Shown one piece after another: positions 7,636-14,930 of a stretch of 26,287 nt of DNA; the first letter of the stretch is position 1, and the number at the start of each line of letters is the position of its first letter. Source of the stretch: Deltaproteobacteria bacterium (GTDB lineage: Bacteria > Myxococcota > Polyangia > Polyangiales > B10-G4); assembly GCA_019312705.1 (NCBI GenBank), contig JAFDCW010000003.1:1-26287 (forward strand). Reading direction: 5' to 3'. The notes under the pieces were generated by a model that saw nothing but the letters and a program-made list of their open reading frames with translations, was not told where the DNA came from and did no database searches. Position numbers and translations under genes: made by a program.

Positions 7636-8358
7636 GTGCAGCAGGCCATCGACGGCGCCGGTATGCTCACGTTCACCTACGCCCGCGACCCCGAGGGAAA
7701 CATCCTCGAACTCCAGAGCTGGGCGCGCGCGGCGGCGGAGGAGATCGATACGCGAGCGTTCTACGACGCATGGGCGGCCCGCTACGACGAGCATGTGAAC
7801 CCTACGCGAGACCTCGCCTCACAGGTGCTGCGTGCCATGCTTCCCGCGCTCGACGGTGCGACGGTGCTCGAGCTCGGCTGCGGCTCGGGCCGAAACACCG
7901 AGGCTCTCGTGGCGGCCGAAGAGGTCACGGCCATCGACCTCTCTGTCGAAATGCTCGCCCGGGCGCGCGCACGCATCGGCGCGGACCACGTGCACTTCGC
8001 CGCGCACGACCTGACCCAGCCTCTCCCTGTGCCGGACGCGTCGATCGACGTCGTGGTGATCAGTCTCGTCCTCGAGCACATCGAAGAAGTCGCGACGATA
8101 TATGCCGAAGTCGGCCGTGTGCTGCGCCTCGGGGGCCAGGCTCTGGTGCTCGAGCTGCACCCGGTGCGCCAGCAGATCGGCAAACGCGCGCATTTCGAGC
8201 GAGATGACGGCGCCGTCGTCTCGGCGCCCGCGTTCCTGCACCCCGTCGGGGACCACGTGAGCGCTGCCCTGGCCGCCGGCCTCACGGTCGCCGAGTTGAA
8301 GGAACCAGGCTGGGAGGGTGCGCTGCCGCGCTTGCTCGCCCTTCGCCTGCGACGCTGA
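7636..8358 (+). CDS. class I SAM-dependent methyltransferase fused to a VOC/glyoxalase C-terminal piece
   Basis: 240 aa from a GTG at 7636 with GGAGAG just upstream; an in-frame stop at 7618-7620 limits extension. Residues 1-29 (AIDGAG, then YARDPEGNILELQSW) match the last strand of VOC-superfamily proteins of glyoxalase type, but the rest of that fold is missing. From about residue 40 the protein is a methyltransferase: FYDAWAARYDEHV, SAM-binding motif I LELGCGSG (78-85), acidic Asp101 after the second strand, and DVVVISLVLEHI at the post-motif. It belongs to the Methyltransf_11/25 type; the substrate is unknown. The VOC piece is either a relic carried as a leader or the result of a recent in-frame junction. 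Initiation at an internal codon after the VOC piece is possible. Confidence 0.8.
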   Translation: MQQAIDGAGMLTFTYARDPEGNILELQSWARAAAEEIDTRAFYDAWAARYDEHVNPTRDLASQVLRAMLPALDGATVLELGCGSGRNTEALVAAEEVTAIDLSVEMLARARARIGADHVHFAAHDLTQPLPVPDASIDVVVISLVLEHIEEVATIYAEVGRVLRLGGQALVLELHPVRQQIGKRAHFERDDGAVVSAPAFLHPVGDHVSAALAAGLTVAELKEPGWEGALPRLLALRLRR

Positions 8359-8547
8359 CCAGAGAGCACGAGACCACCGGCCGAAGGGAGCGATAAGGTC
8401 TTGAAATCATGAAGCTTTCCGACGCTCTCGGACGCAAGGCTTGCGCCGTCCATCTTTGGGGCTACATCAGCGGTGCGTCTCGTCTTGGCGCCCGGAACCA
8501 GGCCCGGACAGTCCCGGAGACACCGCTCGATAGCGGCAGAGGTATGC

Positions 8548-9585
8548 ATGCGCAGCGTCTTGATTGCGGTCGCGATCTTCCTTCCCCTCACCCTCGGCGC
8601 CGTCGTGGCTCACGCCGACGACGACCCTCCTCCGGCGCGCCACGCCCACCATGAGCAAGGCTCGGCTCCCATCGGCGTGATGGGTGCCCACGCCCACGCC
8701 CAGAACCAATGGATGATCTCCTATCGCTACATGTTCATGCGCATGGACGGGAACATGATGGGTAGCGACTCGGTCACGCCGGAGCAGGTTCGGGCCGAGG
8801 GATATCCCGCGGTGCCGACCGACATGAACATGCACATGCACATGTTCGGCGCGATGTTCGCTCCCCTCGACAACCTGACCATCGCGCTGATGATGCCGGT
8901 CACTCACATGAGCATGAACCACCTCGGAGGCATGCCCCTCGGGGCGATGGAGTTCGAGACACGCTCCGCGGGCGTTGGCGACATGAGCCTCGTGCCGCTC
9001 ATCCAACTCTTCAGCAATCAGCAGCACCAGCTCTTGCTCGGCGCCGGGCTCCTCATCCCGAGCGGCTCGACCCACGTCCGCGGCGACACCCCGGCCGGAG
9101 ACCAGCTCCGGCTCCCCTACCCCATGCGAACCGGCGGAGGATCTCTGGCCGCCCTACCGAGCCTGACCTACACCGGGAGCGCGGACATCGTCAGCTGGGG
9201 GGCTCAGTTCTCGGCGCGTCTTCCCCTGCACGACAATGTCGACTCGTATCGCCTCGGCTTCGAGTACGGCGGCACCCTCTGGGGCGGCCTTCAAGCGCTG
9301 CCGTGGCTGCAAGTCACGGTGCGCTCGAGCCTGCATCGGCGCGAGAACATCGTGGGCGCCGACCCCGACCTGAACCCGATGATGGTGCCGACGTCCGACC
9401 CGACCAAGCAGGCCTTCACGCGCCTCGAGGTCTTTGGTGGCGTGGCCTTCAGCGCCCCAGGAACCATCCTCGAAGACCATCGTCTCGCGATCGAAGCCGG
9501 CCTGCCGGCGTTCCAGAGCGTCGATGGCCCTCAGCTCGGCGAAGCCTTTCGCATCGTCGCCGGCTGGCAGTGGAGCCCCGAATAG
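8548..9585 (+). CDS. Met/His-rich outer-membrane protein (transporter/porin-like, metal-associated family)
   Basis: 345 aa. The ATG at 8548 is chosen because AGAGG lies 5-6 bases upstream and a good signal peptide follows (MRSVLIAV...VVAHA, cleavage before DDD). The mature N-terminus is His-rich (HAHHEQG, GAHAHA). Then come Met-rich strands: YRYMFMRMDGNMMG, MNMHMHMFGAMFAP, MMPVTHMSMNHLGG. The pattern of alternating amphipathic strands to the last residue suggests an outer-membrane barrel. I recall this kind of protein in copper- or cobalt-related loci, where Met and His would bind Cu; that link is knowledge-based and not shown by neighbours here. The 189 bases upstream, after the methyltransferase, hold no gene I can support. 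Confidence 0.7.
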   Translation: MRSVLIAVAIFLPLTLGAVVAHADDDPPPARHAHHEQGSAPIGVMGAHAHAQNQWMISYRYMFMRMDGNMMGSDSVTPEQVRAEGYPAVPTDMNMHMHMFGAMFAPLDNLTIALMMPVTHMSMNHLGGMPLGAMEFETRSAGVGDMSLVPLIQLFSNQQHQLLLGAGLLIPSGSTHVRGDTPAGDQLRLPYPMRTGGGSLAALPSLTYTGSADIVSWGAQFSARLPLHDNVDSYRLGFEYGGTLWGGLQALPWLQVTVRSSLHRRENIVGADPDLNPMMVPTSDPTKQAFTRLEVFGGVAFSAPGTILEDHRLAIEAGLPAFQSVDGPQLGEAFRIVAGWQWSPE

Positions 9586-9618
9586 GATCACGTGCGAGAC
9601 GTTCCCAGGCGCACGATC
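9586..9618. terminator. candidate bidirectional hairpin between convergent genes
   Basis: Immediately after the stop of the Met/His-rich protein, GATC-AC-GTGCG (9586-9596) can pair with CGCAC-GATC (9610-9618), leaving a 2-base bulge and a 13-base loop. No T-tract follows on either strand, so it is only a weak terminator candidate. Confidence 0.3.
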
Positions 9619-9637
9619 GCGCTCCAGGCGATGCTGT

Positions 9638-10378
9638 TTACGTCCACTCGCGGAGGTACTTCGGCATCATCGCGCGCCAGGTTGGCCAGTCGTGGTGCCA
9701 ACTCGGCCCCCAGGACTCGACCCAGTTTGGCACCCGGCGGCTGCCGAGGATACGCGCCATGTTCCACGACTCTTCGATCGCTTCGGCGCGTCCCTCGCCC
9801 GAGGCGAGCATGATGAAGCGCTGGCGCAGGAGCGCGAGCTGGCCGCCATCTTCGTCGAGGTCCGGCAAGAACCGCAGGGGCGTCGCCGCCCAGTAGTCGT
9901 GGGTGTAGCGGTCGATGCCGAGGAAGCGCAGCAGGTCGTAACTACCGCTCATCGCCAGCGCCCGATGAAATGCTTCGGGCCAGCGGCATACCATCGCCGT
10001 CGCGTGCAGTGCTCCGATGGACGCGCCCGCAGTCCAGATGGGGATGCCGTCGGTTTTGCAATCCATGTAGATCGCCGGAGCAACCTCCCGACGCACGTAC
10101 TCCTGAAACTGGTTCATGAGCCACATGCGGTGCTCGACCGACATGTCTTCGGCGAACCAGGCCTGACCGGCGACGGAGTCGCAGGAGTAGACCTTGATCT
10201 TTCCCGCAGCGAGCAGCGGGGTGAGGGCGCGGATCATCTGCCAGCGCTCGATCTCCTCGGCGTCGCCGCCGGCGGTCGGGAAGACCAGAACCGGTTGCCC
10301 GTAGTAACCCCAGCGGCACAGGCTGACGTCCTGCTGGACGCGGTGCGAATACCAGGTGGACTTGGCGAAGAGGCTCAC
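9638..10378 (-). CDS. serine esterase of the PF00756-like alpha/beta-hydrolase type (last gene of the ATP-grasp operon)
   Basis: 246 aa from a GTG at 10378 that overlaps the upstream stop (GTGA), a typical coupled start; a longer start at 10405 would overlap more. Features: oxyanion-side segment LVFPTAGGDAEE, nucleophile elbow GASIGA with Ser120, and His228 or His229 in WHHDWPTWR near the C-terminus; the acid is probably an Asp or Glu between 170 and 200. No signal peptide, so it is cytoplasmic. The fold type hydrolyses or transfers acyl groups on oxygen. It is the last of seven compact leftward genes, directly after ligase C, which suggests that it releases or transfers the product of that ligase. 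The substrate is unknown. Confidence 0.75.
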   Translation of the reverse strand: MSLFAKSTWYSHRVQQDVSLCRWGYYGQPVLVFPTAGGDAEEIERWQMIRALTPLLAAGKIKVYSCDSVAGQAWFAEDMSVEHRMWLMNQFQEYVRREVAPAIYMDCKTDGIPIWTAGASIGALHATAMVCRWPEAFHRALAMSGSYDLLRFLGIDRYTHDYWAATPLRFLPDLDEDGGQLALLRQRFIMLASGEGRAEAIEESWNMARILGSRRVPNWVESWGPSWHHDWPTWRAMMPKYLREWT

Positions 10379-11616
10379 TGAGCCGAGCCCTCGCCGTCGC
10401 GCCACATCTGGATGCGTCCCCAGAAGAGATCGGTGAACTGCTCGACCTCGCTCTCTGGGTAGAGAGCCTCGACCTTCTGGCGCACCGCGGTCTTCGCAGC
10501 CTCACTGCCGAAGTACTCCCACGCCACTTCGTCGACGTGACTGAGGTGCTTCGCGCAGAACTCGTCGAAGTGCGCCGTTTCGAGGCGCTCGTCAGCGATG
10601 GCGGCGTAGCCGCGCAGCTTCTCCCGGTAGGGAGCGTCGGTCTTGGCGATCTCGTAGTAGGCGTCCCAGTCGAGGGTGCGTCGCATCGGCCGGCCGGTGG
10701 CGGTGCAATAGACCGACCAGCGCAGCAACGCTTTGACCAGCCACGGAAAGTGATAATGCAAGGAGGTGACCTGCGAGTCGGGGCAGGCGTTGGCGAAGTC
10801 GATGGGCAACCAGGTGCCGTCGCTGCGCATCGCCTCGAGCGAGTTGTACTCCCAACCGAAGAAGCTGTTGACGGTCATCGTCGATTCACGGAGGAGCGCT
10901 TCGTCGTCCGCGTCGAGGAACCCGGTCTCGAGGGTGTAGCGGTCGTGCAACGGGGCGTCGACGTCGTACTTCACGAAACGCGTCTGAGGCCCGACGCCGA
11001 TGACGCGCACGAAGGCATCGGATGGATGCACGGCGCGCTGGACGTGCATGACCAGCTTTCCGCTCGCTTCGTAGGCGCGGCGGAGGGCGGCTTCGTCCTC
11101 GACGCGGGTGACCGCACGCCAGCCGCCGCCGTCGTAGGGCTTCATGATCACCGGATAGCCCAGGTCCTCACCGATACGCCCGACGTCGAAGAGCTTCGCG
11201 TAGCGGTGCAGGGTGGAACGCAGGTCCGGCGTCGGGTCGTAGGACTTCGGCGGCACCATCCACGTCTCGGGGATGGGCATGCCCAGCTGAATCATCGCGC
11301 AGTAGGACGTCTGCTTTTCCATCGACTGCAGCGACCAGGGGTTGTTGAGCACGTAGAGGTCGTCCATCAGGACGGCCTTCTTAATCCACTCCCGGCTGGT
11401 GTGATACCAGTGGGTCAAACGGTCGATGACTAGGTCGTAGGAGCAGTGCTGCCGGAGGTCGTAGGGCTCGATCGAGACGCGTTCGACTTCGAAGCGCACG
11501 GTGTCCCCCGCCACGGGGATGGCCAGATCGAGGGACTTCATCAAGTCCTCGTAGCAAAGCGGCCAGCAGAGGTCTGCGCCGAGCGATAGGCCGATCTTCT
11601 TCTTCACGTCTGCCAT
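10375..11616 (-). CDS. ATP-grasp ligase C (RimK/glutathione-synthetase-like)
   Basis: 413 aa. The ATG at 11616 has GGAAG eight bases upstream; a much longer open frame continues upstream but there only shadows the esterase gene in another frame. Motifs: NNPWSLQSMEKQTSY (about 91-105) resembling the RimK N-x-x-x-x-x-x-x-D/E-K segment, then GMPIPETW, GYPVIMKPYDGGGW with ATP-binding Lys159 and the Gly-rich loop, HVQRAVHPSDAFVRVIGVG, and a late LPIDFANACPDS that would hold the metal-binding residues. It likely joins a carboxylate, activated as acyl phosphate, to an amine. It is not closely similar to ligases A, B and D of this cluster. The stop overlaps the next gene by four bases. Confidence 0.83.
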   Translation of the reverse strand: MADVKKKIGLSLGADLCWPLCYEDLMKSLDLAIPVAGDTVRFEVERVSIEPYDLRQHCSYDLVIDRLTHWYHTSREWIKKAVLMDDLYVLNNPWSLQSMEKQTSYCAMIQLGMPIPETWMVPPKSYDPTPDLRSTLHRYAKLFDVGRIGEDLGYPVIMKPYDGGGWRAVTRVEDEAALRRAYEASGKLVMHVQRAVHPSDAFVRVIGVGPQTRFVKYDVDAPLHDRYTLETGFLDADDEALLRESTMTVNSFFGWEYNSLEAMRSDGTWLPIDFANACPDSQVTSLHYHFPWLVKALLRWSVYCTATGRPMRRTLDWDAYYEIAKTDAPYREKLRGYAAIADERLETAHFDEFCAKHLSHVDEVAWEYFGSEAAKTAVRQKVEALYPESEVEQFTDLFWGRIQMWRDGEGSAQ

Positions 11617-11630
11617 CGAAACAACTTCCG

Positions 11631-12779
11631 CTACTCGTAGACCATCAGGAACGGACCAGGGAAAAGCCAGGACAAACCCTCGAGCAGTCGGTCCCTCCAG
11701 TTTTCCCAGTTGTGCCCATCGCGGGCTTCGACGAAGTGAACCTCCATGCCGCTTTGGTCGAGCAACGGCACCAGCGAGCGGTTCTCGTAGATGAGGGATT
11801 CGTAGACGCCGCAGCTGACGAAGAGCCGCTCGCTGAACGGCTTCACGTCCTTGCGCAGCTCGTTGACGAAGGTGACGACCGGATCGAAGAGCGGGCCCCG
11901 GCGGCTTCCGCCGCGGATGTCCGTGAAAGCGAAGGACCCCGACTGCAAAAGCAACCGCCCGTAGAAGCCGGGAAACTGCCAAGCCGTCGAGAGGCACGCG
12001 ACGGCGCCGAAACTCGCCCCCATGAGACAGCGGGATTGGGGCCGCGCCTCGAGGGGCAGGCGACGTTCGAGGTCCGGGACGAGCTCCTCGGTGAGGAAGC
12101 GGCCGTGGGCCTCGTGGGCGGCGTACTCGTTCAGCCGGTCCTGGGAATCGATGAAGCAGACGATGAGGTCGGGGATCGCTCGCTCGTGCATCAGGTTGTC
12201 GAGCACGGCCTTCATGCCGGCGAAGCGCAGGTAATCGCTGCCGTCGTGCACCACCAGCAGCGGATACCGGCGGCTCTTCCGGTAGTTGGCCGGATAGTAG
12301 ATGGAGCCCTTCTGCGCGTGGCCGAGGGCCTTGCTGTTGAACGTGAAGGGCTCGAGACGACCTCGCCGCGCCTCGGGGTCCGGCAGAGTCCACGCCGGGA
12401 CCTCATATCCATGGCCGTGGGCAACCGAGTTGGCGCCGAAGGGGTCCCGAGCGCGGCTGTCGTTGAGCGGGTCTTCAATCCAATGGCTACCGCCGTCGCG
12501 CCAGACCTCGAACTTGTATTCGACCCGTGACTTCTCGGGCAGCTCGACGATGGCGAAGAAGAGGTCGGTCTCGGGCACGCGCTCGAGGGGCTGGCTCGAC
12601 TCGAGGCCGTAGATCCAGTGGCGCAGGTTCACCCCGTCGGCGCTGCCCCGGAAGATGAAGGTGACGCTCGCACCCTCGACCAGAGGGAAGCTGTGCGAGT
12701 CCACGAAGGTGTCGATCGCCTCGCCGGTCACCGGCAGCCCCGCCATCAGGCGATGAATCGCCAAGCCCTCGCCGGTCAT
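11631..12779 (-). CDS. Fes/IroD-like esterase with N-terminal CBM48/E-set-like domain
   Basis: 382 aa. Residues about 20-110 form an immunoglobulin-like E-set domain (VTFIFRGSADGV, then RVEYKFEVWRDGG) of the sort seen in enterochelin esterases and in glycogen-active enzymes as CBM48. The PF00756-type hydrolase follows: LLVVHDGSDYLR, nucleophile Ser256 in MGASFGAVA, and His356 in ARDGHNWENWR. It lacks a signal peptide. The start ATG overlaps the upstream stop (ATGA). Enterochelin esterases cleave siderophore esters, but no siderophore genes are visible here. In this operon with glycogen synthase, the E-set domain could instead bind an alpha-glucan; that is inference. Confidence 0.8.
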   Translation of the reverse strand: MTGEGLAIHRLMAGLPVTGEAIDTFVDSHSFPLVEGASVTFIFRGSADGVNLRHWIYGLESSQPLERVPETDLFFAIVELPEKSRVEYKFEVWRDGGSHWIEDPLNDSRARDPFGANSVAHGHGYEVPAWTLPDPEARRGRLEPFTFNSKALGHAQKGSIYYPANYRKSRRYPLLVVHDGSDYLRFAGMKAVLDNLMHERAIPDLIVCFIDSQDRLNEYAAHEAHGRFLTEELVPDLERRLPLEARPQSRCLMGASFGAVACLSTAWQFPGFYGRLLLQSGSFAFTDIRGGSRRGPLFDPVVTFVNELRKDVKPFSERLFVSCGVYESLIYENRSLVPLLDQSGMEVHFVEARDGHNWENWRDRLLEGLSWLFPGPFLMVYE

Positions 12780-13702
12780 GCGGCCTCCAACTTCGCCGTC
12801 GAGCCGTCTTCACGCAGCTCGATGACGCCTTCTGCGCCGACGCGTCTGCCGTCGTCGAGGAGAAGGAAGGAACGCCGGGGGAAGGCGAGGCAGGTCGAGG
12901 GCGCAAACCGCTGGGCGTACATCATCACGCGCTCTTCATCGTCGAGGGCGAGGCGGGTGGTGGGGTTCGGTAGGGCGACGATGCCTCGGGCGAGGCCGAG
13001 GCCGGCGTCGAGAATTTGTGGCGCAGCGTTTCCGTGGGGAGGGTAGTCGTGGAAGACGACCACTCGCTCGGTGACCGCCATCGCGCCCGCGGACCAGGCC
13101 AGGACCGGCCGGTCGCCAATGCCGCCGGCGACGTCGAAGAGGTGCATCCGGTTGAGCAGGGCGGCCACGTGACCGCCCGCGATCGCCACCGCCGTGCAAT
13201 CCCCCAGCAAGTCACGGACCTCGCGGCGGTGCCGGGCGATGACCGGCCGAGATGCCGGGTCGCACTCCTTGATGAAGTCGTGGCGCACGCGCTCGCAGCG
13301 GATCCAATGGTGATGGTCGAGCAGGCGAATGTCGCCCACCGACGTCTTCCGTTCGTCCTCGAGGACGGCGGGAAGCGCCGAGCGATGGGCGATGACGTTC
13401 GCGGTGTCGATCAGTGACGAGAGTCGAATCCGATAGAAGTCTTGCAGCTGCCGGTAGTGCAGCTGCCGCTCGCGATAGAGCTGTCGGAACTCCGGGTCCT
13501 GGGCAAAGACGTCGTCTGTCCGGCGGTGCAGCTCGAGGTTCACCGTCTGCCCCCCGAGGTGATCACGGAGGTCCAGGTCTTCTTCTTCACGCCCCTGCCA
13601 ACCGGCGGTGATCAGAGCGACCTTTCCTGACACGCCGAGGGCTTTCGCCGCAACCTTGAGGTTGGGGTCGAACCGTTGCTGGCCTAGGAGAGCGAGCTTC
13701 AT
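12776..13702 (-). CDS. S51/cyanophycinase-like protein (type 1 glutamine-amidotransferase-like fold)
   Basis: 308 aa from the ATG at 13702, which overlaps the preceding stop (ATGA); the next gene also starts with a 4-base overlap. The central signature is AIAGGHVAALLNRM (173-186) followed by LAWSAGAM with the presumed nucleophile Ser204. Peptidase E and cyanophycinase carry the same x-x-SAGA elbow after an IGGG-x-x-x-x-L motif. The usual cyanophycinase H-F-x-x-R-x-R segment is not obvious; a partly similar stretch TRLALDDEERV is seen instead. The 60 residues around 70-130 (QLYRERQLHYRQLQDFYRIRL) form an insert compared with peptidase E. It could be a hydrolase acting on the product of the ATP-grasp enzymes, or a non-catalytic or amidotransferase-like relative. 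Confidence 0.7.
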   Translation of the reverse strand: MKLALLGQQRFDPNLKVAAKALGVSGKVALITAGWQGREEEDLDLRDHLGGQTVNLELHRRTDDVFAQDPEFRQLYRERQLHYRQLQDFYRIRLSSLIDTANVIAHRSALPAVLEDERKTSVGDIRLLDHHHWIRCERVRHDFIKECDPASRPVIARHRREVRDLLGDCTAVAIAGGHVAALLNRMHLFDVAGGIGDRPVLAWSAGAMAVTERVVVFHDYPPHGNAAPQILDAGLGLARGIVALPNPTTRLALDDEERVMMYAQRFAPSTCLAFPRRSFLLLDDGRRVGAEGVIELREDGSTAKLEAA

Positions 13703-14922
13703 CGCGCGCGAACCTGCACCGTTCTCCCGATGGCGTCCAGCATTGCTCGCAGGGTGTCGAAACTCGGGTGTTTCATCTGGACCCAAGCGTTTGCCTTGTA
13801 GCCCGCGGAGACCGGCTGGGTAGGCGTGCCGGGGGGCGGGAAGTGGGCGGCGATGACGTGTTCGGAGTAGCTGTGTTCAAACTCCGAGAGGCCGTCGTAG
13901 TGGCTGATGACACCGTCCCGGTCCGGGCGGAGGGCGATGATTCCTGCGGAGTAGCGGCGCGAGGGTGCCTGCGCCGAGCGTCCGTGAACGACGGCCATGG
14001 CCCACTCTCGATAGAGGTCCATCTCGTTGGCGGCGGAGTAGAGATCCCAGGCCCCAACCCCCGGGGGACGGCAGCCGATCTCCGAGAACTTCAAACCCTT
14101 CGGTCCAAAGAACCACTCCATATGGGTCGCGCTCGTCTCGATGCCGAACTCAGCGATGACGCGCCGGCCCATGACCCGGACCTCTTCGTAGCCCGGGGCG
14201 GCCTCTACTTGGTTCGTCGTGATGAATTGCGGCGAGATCCAGCGCGTGCGCATCGCTTCGAGCACGTTCGGGTAGTAGTGGCACGCAAACTCGTGCACGA
14301 CCCGACCGCCGACGGTGAGCGTATCGAAGAACCCTTCGTGGCCTTCGACGAACTCCTCGACCGCGACCGAGGCCCCCTGACCGAGGCCCATCTTGCGCAT
14401 GGCGCCCTCGAGCTCTCCCTCGTCGTCGACGCGGTAGGTGCTCGAGGCGCCGGCCCCGTCGCGGGGCTTGAGGATCAGCGGGTATCCGACGCGTTGGGCG
14501 AAGTCGCGGACCTCGTCCGCCGTGCGGGCCCCGATGGATGCAGCGCAGGGGATGCCCGCCCGGCGGAGGGCCTCTTTCATCGCGGGCTTGTCGCGACAGA
14601 GCAAGGCGGTCTCTTCGCTCATGCCCGGGATGCCACAGCGCGCGCGCACCTCGGCCGCGGTCTGGATGTGCGCCTCGATGGTGGCCTCGAGGCGCTGGGG
14701 ATTTGCGCGCCCCATGAGCCAACGCACCTTCTCTTCGAGGGCCCGCGGGTCACAGACGTTGCTCACCTGCTCATAGTGGTGCAGCCAATGCCGGAGGCCG
14801 TCATCGAGGGCCTCCTTCGGTCGCTCGCCGATGCCGATGACCCGGGCGCCGACGGAGTGCAGCGCGCGGGCGAACTCGCGTTGGTTCGACGGGAAAGTCG
14901 GTTCGATCAGGATGACGTCCAT
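13699..14922 (-). CDS. ATP-grasp ligase B (biotin-carboxylase-like superfamily, paralogue of A and D)
   Basis: 407 aa. The ATG at 14922 is eight bases after the glgA stop, with GAGGGTGA spanning that stop as ribosome-binding site; the long open frame further upstream is a shadow of glgA. Domains: pre-ATP-grasp Rossmann-like part starting MDVILIEPTFP; CRDKPAMKEALRRAG (109-123); GYPLILKPRDGAGAS with Lys152; VEEFVEGHEGFFDT; THMEWF (266-271); and SEIGCRPPG, with Glu281 and Arg285, closing the ATP site. The usual E-x-N-x-R Asn is Gly here, as in other EIxxR-type amino-acid ligases. It likely makes an amide or peptide bond. The C-terminal 100 residues have no recognised function. Confidence 0.85.
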   Translation of the reverse strand: MDVILIEPTFPSNQREFARALHSVGARVIGIGERPKEALDDGLRHWLHHYEQVSNVCDPRALEEKVRWLMGRANPQRLEATIEAHIQTAAEVRARCGIPGMSEETALLCRDKPAMKEALRRAGIPCAASIGARTADEVRDFAQRVGYPLILKPRDGAGASSTYRVDDEGELEGAMRKMGLGQGASVAVEEFVEGHEGFFDTLTVGGRVVHEFACHYYPNVLEAMRTRWISPQFITTNQVEAAPGYEEVRVMGRRVIAEFGIETSATHMEWFFGPKGLKFSEIGCRPPGVGAWDLYSAANEMDLYREWAMAVVHGRSAQAPSRRYSAGIIALRPDRDGVISHYDGLSEFEHSYSEHVIAAHFPPPGTPTQPVSAGYKANAWVQMKHPSFDTLRAMLDAIGRTVQVRAR

Positions 14923-14930
14923 GGCGTGAT

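Noticed and set aside
8409..8654. 81-codon plus-strand frame overlapping the Met/His-rich protein start
   Set aside because: It is Arg-rich in its second half, which is a shifted reading of the signal peptide region of the real gene; no ribosome-binding site was found.
11617..12393. N-terminal extension of ligase C giving a 672-residue protein
   Set aside because: The extra 259 residues are an Arg/Pro-rich out-of-frame shadow of the Fes-like esterase. The ATG at 11616 has a Shine-Dalgarno and a normal protein start.
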